A stretch of 64,000 bases of DNA from Antrihabitans auranticaus (GCF_016481275.1 NZ_JAEMNW010000003.1:620001-684000); one strand, 5' to 3'; counted from the stretch's first letter, positions 27,430 through 36,509 are shown. Made by a program: numbers and translations. Notes: generated by a model from the letters alone, not told the origin.

Positions 27430-28005
27430 CTAGTGCGGACACGGCTGTTGTGCTCTGGCGTCGCGCAGTGCGAACCCCCACCACGCCAGCTGATCGAGCG
27501 TTGCGCCGACCGAATGTTCCAGTTCCCCAGACCCTTTGGGCCAACTACCGTCGGCGGCGTACTGGTTCCAATAACACGGCAGGCTCACGCTGTCCCGGAT
27601 CGCGACCGCGTTCAGCTCTGCGAACACCTCGCGCAGATGCGCGACCGCGTGCATCCCACCCGACTCTCTACCGTAGGAGACGAAGGTGACCGGCTTCCCG
27701 GAAAACTCGCTGCAGTACCAGTCGATCGCCGCCTTCACCGGCGCCGGATAGCTCCGGTTGTATTCGGGGGTGACGATCACGAACGCGTCTGCAGACTCGA
27801 GCTTCGCGGCGAGGTGACGAACCGGCGGTGGTGGTACGTCGTCGGTCAGTCGGTCCGGCAGATTTGCGTCGGCCAAATCGATGACCTCCACATCGAAGTC
27901 CCGTCGCCGGCGCGCCCGGCCTGCGAACCAGCCGGCGACTGTCGGGCCGAACCTGCCCACTCGCGTACTCCCGATGATCACCGCGACGCGGAGCCGCCCG
28001 TTCAT
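27430..28005 (-). CDS. NAD(P)H-dependent FMN reductase
   Basis: A 191-residue flavodoxin-fold reductase. It has the phosphate loop VAVIIGSTRVGRFGPTVAGW, the FMN-contact motif VTPEYNRSYPAPVKAAIDW and GKPVTFVSYGRESGG. Such proteins reduce FMN, quinones or azo compounds using NAD(P)H. The ATG at 28003-28005 overlaps the TGA of the upstream hydrolase gene (TGATG), so the two genes are translationally coupled. A GTG one codon upstream is the alternative start. The C-terminal stretch ends AWWGFALRDARAQ, usual for the family. Confidence 0.88.
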   Translation of the reverse strand: MNGRLRVAVIIGSTRVGRFGPTVAGWFAGRARRRRDFDVEVIDLADANLPDRLTDDVPPPPVRHLAAKLESADAFVIVTPEYNRSYPAPVKAAIDWYCSEFSGKPVTFVSYGRESGGMHAVAHLREVFAELNAVAIRDSVSLPCYWNQYAADGSWPKGSGELEHSVGATLDQLAWWGFALRDARAQQPCPH

Positions 28006-28901
28006 CACTGCGCCGCCGGATCCGCGTCGAGGAACGAATCGATTGCGGGCAGAACGACGGCAGGTTGCTGCACAACGGTCACGTGCGAGGCACCGGGCAC
28101 CACCAGCAGTTGCGATTCGGGCATGCCTTCGATGTCTCCGTTGCGGCCGCCGCCGAGCAGCCGGAAGAACTCGACGGTGTGCTCGGGCCGGATGATGTCG
28201 GAGTCGGCCGCGATCAGCAGCGTCGGAGCGGTGACCGCACGGACCTGCTCGGGCGAGTACTCCGGGATCGTCGAATCGATTTCCTTGGTGCGCTCGAGAA
28301 GTCGCCCGAAGTCCTCGGGACGTGGTGCGATGCTTCGATATTCGTCGAGGAACGGTGTTCCCTCGAACATCTCCGGCTGCATCTGGGCGATGCCCTCGAG
28401 CATTCCCGGGTAGAGACCCGCTGTGCTGTAGCTGCCCGATGCGAGCACCAACTTGTGAACCAATTCGGGATTCCTGATGGCGATGTTGAGGGCTACGCCG
28501 GCACCGTTGCTGTAGCCGAAGATGTCGGCTTGCGGGATACCCAGCTGATCCAGCAGCGTCATCGTGTCGGTCGCCATGGACTCGATGCTCATCACCCGAT
28601 CGATGTCTGCGGTGTGGCCGTGTGCCTGCTGCTCCACCGAGATGACCTTGCGAGATTGAGCGAGTGTCGGCAGCAGTTCGCCGAAGGACGTCCCGGTCGC
28701 CGAAAGGCCACCGTGCAGTAGAACCAACGGCGGCTGACCGTTGTCTTCACCATGGACCTCGTAGTACATGTTCAGGCCGTTGACCGCCGCGTAGTGGCCG
28801 GGATCGGCGGCCGGGGCTGCAGCGTCCGGTGCATCGGTCGACGAGCATCCGACAAGGGCGACCGACGCTGCGGCGAGGAGGGCGACGACTGTCTTCTTCA
28901 T
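28005..28901 (-). CDS. Alpha/beta hydrolase lipoprotein
   Basis: The protein has 298 residues with a lipoprotein signal peptide (MKKTVVALLAAASVALVGC; lipobox LVGC), so it is anchored outside the membrane. The alpha/beta-hydrolase fold has the oxyanion LLHGGLSATG, a nucleophile elbow GYSNGAG (Ser), an acid in ADSDIIRP and His in PGASHVTVVQQP. Substrate is unknown. The frame is open for 1.3 kb upstream, but the signal peptide fixes the start at ATG 28901, with AGAGAC before it. It is coupled to the FMN reductase and divergent from the BTAD regulator gene. Confidence 0.88.
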   Translation of the reverse strand: MKKTVVALLAAASVALVGCSSTDAPDAAAPAADPGHYAAVNGLNMYYEVHGEDNGQPPLVLLHGGLSATGTSFGELLPTLAQSRKVISVEQQAHGHTADIDRVMSIESMATDTMTLLDQLGIPQADIFGYSNGAGVALNIAIRNPELVHKLVLASGSYSTAGLYPGMLEGIAQMQPEMFEGTPFLDEYRSIAPRPEDFGRLLERTKEIDSTIPEYSPEQVRAVTAPTLLIAADSDIIRPEHTVEFFRLLGGGRNGDIEGMPESQLLVVPGASHVTVVQQPAVVLPAIDSFLDADPAAQ

Positions 28902-29009
28902 GGTGAGTCTCTTTCTGTGGTCTGCGATCTTTCGATGTGACTCACTCTGCGCGGACCGCCTTACGGTTTGTTTACGGTCGGTTGCCGGGCTCCGGATAGG
29001 CTTGCGCCG

Positions 29010-32000
29010 ATGCGATTCGGAATCTTGGGACCCCTCGCCGTCTGGACCGACACGGGCGAACCGGTTGCCGTACCTGGTACGAAGGTGCGTGCGTTGCTCG
29101 CCGACCTCCTCGTCAATGTCGGTCGGCCTGTCTCCGCCGACCGCCTGATCGACGACATCTGGGGCGAACGTCCGCCGGGAAATGCGGCAGGTACGTTGTC
29201 TGCCAAGGCTTCTCAGCTGCGCCGAGCCCTCGAGGATGCCGAGCCTGGCGCGAAGTCGCTCGTGGTTTCGCCGCCACCCGGCTATCGGCTTCACACTGCG
29301 GAAGACGCGGTCGACGCCGCCCGCTTCCGGCAACTGCTCGTCGACGCGCGCGGAGCCGAGCCGGACCGGACGGTCGCGCTTCTCACCGAGGCTTTGGCGC
29401 TCTGGCGGGGTCCGGCTCTCGCGGAGTTCGCGGACGACGAGTTCGCCGTGGCGACGATTGCGAAGCTGCAGGAGCAGCGCCTTGTGGCGTGGGAGGATCT
29501 CGCCCACGCTCGGCTCAACCTTGGCCAGCACACCGAGGTCGTCGGCGACATTTCCGAGGTCCTGGCGGAAAATCCACTGCGAGAACGGCTTCGAGCCGCT
29601 CATATGCGCGCGCTGTACGGCGCGGGGCGCCAGCACGAAGCGCTCGCCAGCTACGACGAATTGCGGGCTCTGCTTGCCGACGAGCTCGGTCTGGATCCTA
29701 GTGCCGAGTTGGTCGCGCTCCAGCGCGCGATTTTGGCACAGGACGAATCGCTCTCTGCGCCGCCGCCGCAAATGATTCACGTGAAACGTAGGTCGACCAA
29801 CCTGCCCGCAGACCTGACCGCGCTGGTGGGCCGCGACGACGCGCTGCGCGACCTCGACATCGCACTGGGTGACGAACGACTTGTCACGCTGACCGGTCCG
29901 GGCGGTGTCGGAAAAACCCGTCTTGCCGTCGCGGCCGCAGGTGCCACAGCGGCGCGTCACGCGGACGGGGTCTGGCTGGTCGAGTTGGCCGGCCTCGAGC
30001 GCCCGACGCCGGCCGACCTCGCCGAGCACATCGCGGAGACCCTCGAAATTCGGGACACGGGCGAGATCCCGAACCCGATCGAACGCCTGCTCGCCGCCGT
30101 CCGCAGTCGCGCAACGCTGCTCGTGCTCGACAACTGCGAGCACGTCGTCGACGCTGTCGCCGAACTTGCCGAACACCTCCTGCGCAGTGCTCCGGGCGCA
30201 CGCGTACTCGCGACGAGCCGAGAGCCACTCGGGTTGCCCGGCGAATGTGTATGGACCGTCGATACCCTCGAACAGTCCAGCGCCATAGAACTTTTCGTTG
30301 CACGTGCCCGCTCGTCAGACCGCGATTTCGTCCTCGACGACGCCTCGCGCGATGCGATTGCGTTGCTGTGCCGGCGACTCGATGGCATACCGCTGGCGCT
30401 CGAGCTAGCCGCAACCCGCGTGCGCGGACTGGGTGTGCACGAGATGGTGGCGCGCCTCGACGACCGGTTTCGGCTGCTCGCGACCGGGCACCGCGGTCGG
30501 CCGCCACGCCAGCAAACTCTCCAGGCAATGATCGATTGGAGTTGGGATCTGCTGTCCAGCGACGAGCAGACCGTGTTGCGCAGGCTCGCTGTCCATGCCG
30601 ACGGGTGCACGCTCGACGCCGCCGAAACTATTTGCAGTGGAACGGATTTACCCGAGTACCTCGTGCCCGAGCTGCTGGTGCGACTTGTCGACCGATCTCT
30701 CGTGGTCAGCAGCCACACCCGCGGCGAAACCCGGTACAGGCTGCTGGAATCTGTCGCCGCATACTGCCTGCGGCGTCAGCACGAGGCCGAAGAGGTCGAA
30801 GCACTGCGGGCACGCCACCTTGCCTATTACCGCAACGTCGCCGAGTCTGCTGCGCCACTGCTGTACCACGCAGAGCAGCAGCGATCGCTGCACCGCCTGG
30901 ACGCCGAAACTGCCAATATCCGCCTCGCATTCGACCATGCGATCGCTTCGAGACACGCCGACGATGCGCTGGCCATCGCCAATTCGCTTGCCTGGTACTG
31001 GTTTTTGCGCGGACGCCTCGGCGAGGGTCGCCGCTGCCTGCGTGCCGCACTCGAAACAACCGGCGGCGCGGCGGAACTACGCGCGATCGCCTCGGCATGG
31101 GACGCCGGCTTCGCCGCAAAACAGGGTGCGCCCGTTCCTGCCCCGAAATTCGACGACATCACAGACCCGCGCGTCCGGGCACGTGCGGAGTGGTTCGCGG
31201 TGTTCACAGCGATCGACGCACCGGGCCCGGCAGATCTTGATTCCACGCTCGCCACATTCGAGCAGGTAGGCGACGAGTGGGGCATTGCGGCGGTCCACCT
31301 GATGAAGGCGATGGCGGCCCACGTTCAGGCCGACATCGCCGAACTCGGCCGTTGCGCCGAACGCAGCGCCGAACTGTTTGCCCGGGTCGGGGATCGCTGG
31401 GGTCAACTGCAAGCTGCGGAATGGCTTGGTGCACTTGCTGAATTGCGGGGCGACTTCGACGGTGCTGCCGAAAAGCATCGCGCCGGATTGCGTATCGCCG
31501 AGGAGCTCGAGCTGTGGCAGGACGTTGCCGGGCACCTGTCCTGGCTCGGTTGGATTGCCATGGAGCAGAGCAAGTTCGAGCAGGCCATCGAGTATTGCGA
31601 GCCGGCTCTGAAGCTTGCGGCCGAACAAGGCTCGATGGGCGGTCAGGTGTTTGCGTCGATGGGACTCGGCTTCGCTGCACGCCGTGGCGGTCAGGTGGAG
31701 CGGGCCCTCGAGGTCTTGCGCGGGATCATCGACATCACGCCCGAAGGGCCTCCCGAAGAGGCTCCGCCATATCTTCCGACCGTGCTCTGTGAACTGGGCT
31801 TCATCGCTGAAATCGACGGCGACGCAACGCACGCTTGGGACTGTCACTCACGTGCATACTCGATGTCGGTGGTAATACAGGCGCCGCGCGACGCGGCCTG
31901 GGCTCTCGAGGGCATGGCCGGTGCTCTTGCGCTGCGGGGCCGGGCAGAGTCTGCGGCGCAGCTGCTCGGCGCGGCCGAAGCTATTCAGACCCGCGTGGGA

Positions 32001-32168
32001 ATGCCGCCGTCGCCGTCGGAGCTCACGGACGTTGCCCGCATTGTCGAGGTCCTGTCCTCTGCCCTGAACAGCGCACAGCTCGAGGCCGAACGTGCCACTG
32101 GCCGTGGCCTTTCGGACGACGAACTGGCGACTCTCGTAGCGATGGAAGCTGCTACCCACCGAGAGTGA
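29010..32168 (+). CDS. BTAD/NB-ARC transcriptional regulator (SARP-AfsR-like)
   Basis: A 1052-residue regulator. It has an OmpR-type winged helix (about 1-95, with LIDDIWGERPPGNAAGTLSA) and a bacterial transcriptional activator domain (about 100-245). An NB-ARC-type ATPase follows, with Walker A TGPGGVGKTR and Walker B LLVLDNCEHVVDA. A long C-terminal helical region is probably TPR-like. Such proteins activate secondary metabolism or local operons. ATG 29010 gives MRFGILGPLAVW, the typical start. The divergent hydrolase-FMN reductase operon is a likely target. The last 17 bases overlap the convergent acyl-CoA dehydrogenase-like gene. Confidence 0.9.
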   Translation: MRFGILGPLAVWTDTGEPVAVPGTKVRALLADLLVNVGRPVSADRLIDDIWGERPPGNAAGTLSAKASQLRRALEDAEPGAKSLVVSPPPGYRLHTAEDAVDAARFRQLLVDARGAEPDRTVALLTEALALWRGPALAEFADDEFAVATIAKLQEQRLVAWEDLAHARLNLGQHTEVVGDISEVLAENPLRERLRAAHMRALYGAGRQHEALASYDELRALLADELGLDPSAELVALQRAILAQDESLSAPPPQMIHVKRRSTNLPADLTALVGRDDALRDLDIALGDERLVTLTGPGGVGKTRLAVAAAGATAARHADGVWLVELAGLERPTPADLAEHIAETLEIRDTGEIPNPIERLLAAVRSRATLLVLDNCEHVVDAVAELAEHLLRSAPGARVLATSREPLGLPGECVWTVDTLEQSSAIELFVARARSSDRDFVLDDASRDAIALLCRRLDGIPLALELAATRVRGLGVHEMVARLDDRFRLLATGHRGRPPRQQTLQAMIDWSWDLLSSDEQTVLRRLAVHADGCTLDAAETICSGTDLPEYLVPELLVRLVDRSLVVSSHTRGETRYRLLESVAAYCLRRQHEAEEVEALRARHLAYYRNVAESAAPLLYHAEQQRSLHRLDAETANIRLAFDHAIASRHADDALAIANSLAWYWFLRGRLGEGRRCLRAALETTGGAAELRAIASAWDAGFAAKQGAPVPAPKFDDITDPRVRARAEWFAVFTAIDAPGPADLDSTLATFEQVGDEWGIAAVHLMKAMAAHVQADIAELGRCAERSAELFARVGDRWGQLQAAEWLGALAELRGDFDGAAEKHRAGLRIAEELELWQDVAGHLSWLGWIAMEQSKFEQAIEYCEPALKLAAEQGSMGGQVFASMGLGFAARRGGQVERALEVLRGIIDITPEGPPEEAPPYLPTVLCELGFIAEIDGDATHAWDCHSRAYSMSVVIQAPRDAAWALEGMAGALALRGRAESAAQLLGAAEAIQTRVGMPPSPSELTDVARIVEVLSSALNSAQLEAERATGRGLSDDELATLVAMEAATHRE
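29772..29785. other. parS-like sequence inside the BTAD regulator gene
   Basis: GATTCACGTGAAAC differs from the canonical parS GTTTCACGTGAAAC by one base. It lies within coding sequence, about 22 kb from the main parS cluster. It may be chance or an outlying ParB site. Confidence 0.3.
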
Positions 32169-33078
32169 GAGTTCGCCACGCGGCCTCGAGCCGTTTGGCA
32201 CGGACGAATCCGGCGATCGACAAAAGTGGCCGATCCCTCGCCCATAGCTCGCGAAGCTCCGGATCGGTAGTGGTCCACTGTGTTTCGAGGTCATCGAGCA
32301 GTTCGATGAACAGGGTGAACGTTCCACCCAGCGCGATATGCGTCGAGGCAGCCGAGGCCTGCGCGGCCGCGAGAGCACGGACCGTCGTCAGCAGGGCCAG
32401 CAACCGCTCGACGATGTTCGGTGGCCAGTCGGATCTGCGCGCGATCTGAGTGAGCCAACCGATACCGGCAGCAAGAACGTGCAGATCCTCTATGGTCCGG
32501 AACGGCTTGAGGTACAACGAATATGCGTCGCCGGGCAAGACGTCGTCCGGGCTCACCGCGACTCGATCCAAGGTCAGTGCAGCATGCGGAATTTCCGGCG
32601 CGAACTCGAGGGGTTCTCGGTCGTCGATCCGGACTCCCGGACTCTTCGAATCGACCGAGACCGCGCGCAACTGGTTCTGCCCCTGCGCAGACGTTCCGGT
32701 CGTCGCGAACACGATGAGGACGTCGGCCGCCGACCCCAGCGTCACAAAGGACTTCGTCCCGGTCAGTTCCCAGCCGTCACCGGACGGCGTCAGCAGCGTC
32801 TTGATCGCACTCGGATGACCGCCGCCCGACTCGGTCGCGCACAACGCAACCATCGAGTCGCTCGGTATAGCCGGGAGCAGCTTCTGCAGTGCCGCACGAT
32901 ATCCGGAGAGAAACGCATAGCCCAGACGGTCTGCGCCGAACCCGGCGGCAGCCGCAATATCCACAGGCGATTCGAACCGATCGGCCACTGTTCGGTGGTG
33001 CTGCCATGCGGCTGCGACGGACTCGATCGCGGGGGGCGTCGGAGATTCCGTCAGGAGGAACTCGAGCAGCTCTGTCAT
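32152..33078 (-). CDS. Acyl-CoA dehydrogenase-like protein (short form)
   Basis: A 308-residue member of the acyl-CoA dehydrogenase superfamily. The flavin-binding middle segment is recognisable: ALCATESGGGHPSAIKTLLT then GWELTGTKSFVTLGSAADVLIV. The family is usually about 380 residues; here the N-terminal helical domain and part of the C-terminal helices are shortened. The usual catalytic glutamate position cannot be identified, so activity may be unusual or lost. ATG 33078 was chosen because the upstream frame has no family similarity. It is on the same strand as, and just downstream of, the alkX regulator. Confidence 0.7.
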   Translation of the reverse strand: MTELLEFLLTESPTPPAIESVAAAWQHHRTVADRFESPVDIAAAAGFGADRLGYAFLSGYRAALQKLLPAIPSDSMVALCATESGGGHPSAIKTLLTPSGDGWELTGTKSFVTLGSAADVLIVFATTGTSAQGQNQLRAVSVDSKSPGVRIDDREPLEFAPEIPHAALTLDRVAVSPDDVLPGDAYSLYLKPFRTIEDLHVLAAGIGWLTQIARRSDWPPNIVERLLALLTTVRALAAAQASAASTHIALGGTFTLFIELLDDLETQWTTTDPELRELWARDRPLLSIAGFVRAKRLEAAWRTLTLGG

Positions 33079-33106
33079 GTGCCGACGGTAGCGCGAGCCG
33101 CGAACC

Positions 33107-33742
33107 TCAGCGGCTGGGGTCCGCTGTCGTGATCGATTCGACGAAGGGCCCGAGCAGCTGTGCGAGGTCTGCGGCGACGTTGTATTCGCTTTCGGGCGGA
33201 ATCGAGACATAGCTCAGGCCGAGCCGAACGACGGATCGCGCGAGGATCCTGACATCGTCGTCGGACGCGTCGACCCAACTGCGTTGGAAGACCACGACCA
33301 GTCGTCCCACGGCGTGCGTGATGATCGGCGCGCTGTCGATCGTGACGAGGCGCAGGAGGTCAGGCTTCACCTCACCGGTGAGCAACGACTGCACCAGCGG
33401 ATCCGCTGCGCTCTCCTGCAGGAAAGCAGACACCGCCTCGGAGAGCGCCGTGCGGATGTCGCCGATGTTTGCCCAGATCGCTTTGTCGATCTGATCGACG
33501 AAGCGGTCCGCGAGCCTGATCGCATAGGCCTGGGCCAAGCCCGAACGCGACCCGTACTCGTTGTACAGGGTCTGCCGACTGACGCCGGCTTGCTTCGAGA
33601 CGTCGGACAGGCTGACCTTCGACCAGTCACGCTCTTTCAGCAAGTCGCGAACCGAATCCAGAATCGACTGCCTGAGGAGGTCGCGGGCCGCCGAGTGGTA
33701 CGTGGGTCGGACCGCGGCCGGCGCCGCGGACCGCTCAGCCAT
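33107..33742 (-). CDS. alkX: TetR family regulator of alkane oxidation (AlkX-like)
   Basis: About 211 residues. The N-terminal helix-turn-helix runs LLRQSILDSVRDLLKERDWS then VSLSDVSKQAGVSRQTLYNEYGSRSGLAQAY. The VSKQAGVSRQTLYNEYGSR motif and position directly behind alkB are characteristic of AlkX, which in Dietzia and rhodococci represses alkB and is relieved by fatty acids. Two ATGs are possible: 33742 (MAERSA) and 33748, the latter overlapping the alkB stop. The coupling indicates one transcript with alkB. The palindromes upstream of alkB are the expected targets. Confidence 0.88.
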   Translation of the reverse strand: MAERSAAPAAVRPTYHSAARDLLRQSILDSVRDLLKERDWSKVSLSDVSKQAGVSRQTLYNEYGSRSGLAQAYAIRLADRFVDQIDKAIWANIGDIRTALSEAVSAFLQESAADPLVQSLLTGEVKPDLLRLVTIDSAPIITHAVGRLVVVFQRSWVDASDDDVRILARSVVRLGLSYVSIPPESEYNVAADLAQLLGPFVESITTADPSR

Positions 33743-33747
33743 CGTCA

Positions 33748-34992
33748 TCAGGCGGACTCTGTCACTCCGTAGCGGGCGAGAACCTTCGCGCGTTTCTTCG
33801 GATCGATGTTCGCTTTGGTGATGTCGCCGTCGTAGTGCGCAAGCACTCGCGGGTCCATCACCTTCCGCCAGATCGGCGGGAAGTACGCGATCAGAATCAT
33901 GCTGGCGTAACCACTGGGCAGATTCGGCGCACCGTCCCAGCTGCGCAACGTCTGGTAGCGACGCGTCGGATACGCGTGATGATCGCTGTGGCGCTGCAGG
34001 TGGTACAGGAAGATGTTGGTCACGATGTGGTCGCTGTTCCAGCTGTGCTCCGGCGCCGGACGCTCGTAACGACCGCTCGCCAGCTTCTGCCGGCACAGGC
34101 CGTAGTGCTCCAGGTAGTTCACCGCCTCGAGCAGGCTGAAACCGATCAGTGCCTGCAGCAGCAGATACGGCAGCAGCTCGATTCCGAAGATCGCGACGAG
34201 GGCGCCGAACAGGACCACCGACATGAGCCAGGCGCTGAGGACCTCGTTCTTGATGGTCCACGGTCCCTTACCGAGCCGCTGCAGACGGGTCTTCTCCACG
34301 TTCCAGCCGGACGTGAAGCTGCCCGATACGGTGCGTGGCCAGAAGGCCCAGAAGGTCTCGCCGAATCGTGAGCTGGCGGGATCCTCGGGAGTGGCCACGC
34401 GGACATGGTGACCACGGTTGTGCTCGACGTAGAAGTGTCCGTAGAAGGTCTGGGCAAGCGTGATCCGGGAAATCCAGCGCTCCATGTCGACCTTCTTGTG
34501 GCCGAGCTCGTGCGCTGTGTTGATGCCGACGCCGCCGATGCAACCGACCGTGATCGCGAGGCCGATCTTGTCGACGACGCTCAATCCACCGTCGAGGCCG
34601 AGCCAGCTGAGGTCGTTCGCGGTGATCAGGTAGCACGCGGCGACCAGTGTCGCGTACTGCAGTGGAACGAACGCGTAGGTCAGGTAGCGGTAGAACTTGT
34701 CGTTCTCGAGGTACTCCATGACCTCGTCGGGCGGGTTCGCACCGTCCGGACCGAAGAACAGGTCGGCAATCGGGATCAGGATGTACACGAGCACGGGTCC
34801 GAGCCACCACAGCACGTGCGCGACCGGGCTCCATCCGATGCTGTTGAGGGTCCAGATCAGCGGAAGGGCGATAGCAAGAGCGCTCGGAGCGAACAGCCCC
34901 CACAGCCACATGTATCGCTTGGAATCTCGCCATACCGGAACAGCAGGCGCCGTCACCGACTCCGCATTCGCGGTCTCTGTCTGGGTAGACAT
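33748..34992 (-). CDS. alkB: Alkane 1-monooxygenase AlkB
   Basis: Membrane di-iron enzyme that hydroxylates the terminal carbon of n-alkanes. The 414-residue protein has about six membrane helices. All histidine boxes are intact: HELGHKK from His161, EHNRGHH, LQRHSDHHAYPTRRYQ and the AlkB-specific NYLEHYGLCRQ. The C-terminus ends after the catalytic region, with no fused rubredoxin. No rubredoxin or rubredoxin reductase gene lies nearby, so electrons must come from elsewhere in the genome. ATG 34992 has AGGAGA upstream. Confidence 0.95.
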   Translation of the reverse strand: MSTQTETANAESVTAPAVPVWRDSKRYMWLWGLFAPSALAIALPLIWTLNSIGWSPVAHVLWWLGPVLVYILIPIADLFFGPDGANPPDEVMEYLENDKFYRYLTYAFVPLQYATLVAACYLITANDLSWLGLDGGLSVVDKIGLAITVGCIGGVGINTAHELGHKKVDMERWISRITLAQTFYGHFYVEHNRGHHVRVATPEDPASSRFGETFWAFWPRTVSGSFTSGWNVEKTRLQRLGKGPWTIKNEVLSAWLMSVVLFGALVAIFGIELLPYLLLQALIGFSLLEAVNYLEHYGLCRQKLASGRYERPAPEHSWNSDHIVTNIFLYHLQRHSDHHAYPTRRYQTLRSWDGAPNLPSGYASMILIAYFPPIWRKVMDPRVLAHYDGDITKANIDPKKRAKVLARYGVTESA

Positions 34993-35055
34993 CTATGTCT
35001 CCTTCTCAACCGCCTCACGTGCTGTGAGGTAGAGCACCGATGCGGTTGACATTAC

Positions 35056-35081
35056 GGACGTCTACGTCCTATGTCTAGACA
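35056..35081. promoter_or_regulatory. Twin palindromes upstream of alkB (probable AlkX operators)
   Basis: GGACGT-CT-ACGTCC at 35056-35069 and TGTCTAGACA at 35072-35081 are both perfect inverted repeats, 64 and 80 bases before the alkB start. They sit where a promoter is expected. AlkX binding is inferred from the gene pair. Confidence 0.6.
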
Positions 35082-35106
35082 AACAGAACGATTTGTAAAG
35101 CTGAGC

Positions 35107-35487
35107 TCACCTTTTAGCGGGCCGATTCGTCGCCGCCCGACGTTCGGCTTCTTTTTCTTTGATCCGCTTCTTGTCCGCGATCACCGCGGCAAGGTTGGCG
35201 CGTTCGCGAACGAGCCACTCGGGCGGATCGGCAAGTAGCGCGCCGATCTGATCGGCAGTCAGGGAATCCGATACATCTGCGCGTACCAATCCGGAATTCG
35301 AGATACCCAACTTCCGGGACACGACATCACGCGGGAACGGTCCGTTGCGGCGCAGTTCGGCGAGCCACTCGGGCGGATTCGCTTCCAGCTCCGCCAGTTC
35401 GGCTCTGGAGATCTGCGAGTTCCGGAACTCCTCGGGCGTTGCCGGCAAGTAGATTCCGAGCTTGTTCGCCGCGGTCAGGGGCTTCAT
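35107..35487 (-). CDS. DUF5997 family protein
   Basis: A 126-residue soluble protein, MKPLTAANKLGIYLPATPEE at the start. It contains two copies of a motif around the element PPEWL (NPPEWLAELRRNGPFPRDVV and DPPEWLVRERANLAAVIADK). The tail is Lys/Arg/Glu-rich. The repeated PPEWL segment and position beside a LysR-type gene match the conserved actinobacterial DUF5997 family. Function is unknown. ATG 35487 was chosen since family members begin at this Met. It is divergent from the LysR gene, which probably controls it. Confidence 0.85.
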   Translation of the reverse strand: MKPLTAANKLGIYLPATPEEFRNSQISRAELAELEANPPEWLAELRRNGPFPRDVVSRKLGISNSGLVRADVSDSLTADQIGALLADPPEWLVRERANLAAVIADKKRIKEKEAERRAATNRPAKR

Positions 35488-35575
35488 TGTCTGCGATTTC
35501 TTGTCCGGGCTCACGCACCACACAATATCTGCCTCTCGCGCCGACCCGGACCACGAGTGCAATACGCTTCCTCCA

Positions 35576-36481
35576 ATGACCGGTCTGGAGTCCGTCGACG
35601 TTCAACGGCTGCGCTGGTTCGTCGCTGTTGCGCAGGAATTGCACTTCGCGCGCGCGGCGAAGTCTCTCAACATCTCGCGCCAGAAGCTCAGCAATACGGT
35701 GATCGACCTCGAGCGGGAGTTGGACACAAAGCTCTTCGTCCCCGGCGCCTCACCGACCGAGCTCACCGACGCCGGTCGCGAGTACTTGCGTTCGGCACAC
35801 GATCTCGTCGCGCGCGCGGATGCCGAGGCCGCCGAACCTGTGGTCGTGTCGAACCCGGAACTTCACATCGGCTTCGTCTCCGGCGTCACGGTGACGAAGT
35901 GGACCCGCACGTGGGCCGAACGTTTTCCGGAGGTCCCGTTGCAGGCATCGGTCGTCGAGGTCGCCGATCAAGTTGCGTCCCTTCATGATCGACGCATAGA
36001 CGTGGGGTTCTTGCGGCTACCGGTCGACCGTGAGGGGCTCAGCGTCATACCGCTCTATCGCGAGCAGCCCGTTGTTCTGGTGCCGAAGGAACATGCGATC
36101 GCCGCGTTCGACGAGCTGCGACTGTCGGACCTCGCAGATGAACAGCTGCACAACGCCGACGACCTGGACTCGATCGAGTCGACGATCGAATTGGTGGCGG
36201 CCGGGGTCGGAGTGGTGATCGTCCCGCACTCGATCGCGCGATTGCACGCACGCAAAGACCTCGTCTACCGAACTGTCGTCGATGCGCCCGCAACGGAGAT
36301 CGCCGTCTCCTGGCTGTCGAGCCACACTACGGACCACATCGAGGAGTTCATCGGGATCGTCAGGGGACGCTCGGAACGAAGCTCGCGATCGTCCTCCACC
36401 GCGCCGAAGCCGCAGCGGGATGGCCGGAAGAAGCCGGCCACGCAACCGGCAAAGGGCAAAAAACAAACCCGCAGGCGCTGA
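35576..36481 (+). CDS. LysR family transcriptional regulator
   Basis: A 301-residue protein. The N-terminal winged helix reads LRWFVAVAQELHFARAAKSL then ISRQKLSNTVIDLERELDTKLF, and a LysR substrate-binding domain follows. The last 35 residues are a basic, low-complexity tail (Lys/Arg/Ser-rich) not usual for the family. ATG 35576 was chosen over an upstream in-frame Met lying in the DUF5997 gene. The divergent DUF5997/LysR pair is conserved in actinobacteria, so regulation of the neighbour is likely; the effector is unknown. Confidence 0.88.
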   Translation: MTGLESVDVQRLRWFVAVAQELHFARAAKSLNISRQKLSNTVIDLERELDTKLFVPGASPTELTDAGREYLRSAHDLVARADAEAAEPVVVSNPELHIGFVSGVTVTKWTRTWAERFPEVPLQASVVEVADQVASLHDRRIDVGFLRLPVDREGLSVIPLYREQPVVLVPKEHAIAAFDELRLSDLADEQLHNADDLDSIESTIELVAAGVGVVIVPHSIARLHARKDLVYRTVVDAPATEIAVSWLSSHTTDHIEEFIGIVRGRSERSSRSSSTAPKPQRDGRKKPATQPAKGKKQTRRR

Positions 36482-36509
36482 GTGCGCGCTGCGGGCGGGC
36501 GGAAACTTG

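Noticed and set aside
28902-30176. Upstream extension of the hydrolase frame opposite the BTAD gene
   Set aside because: The lipoprotein signal peptide at 28901 defines the true start; the extension is an antisense shadow.
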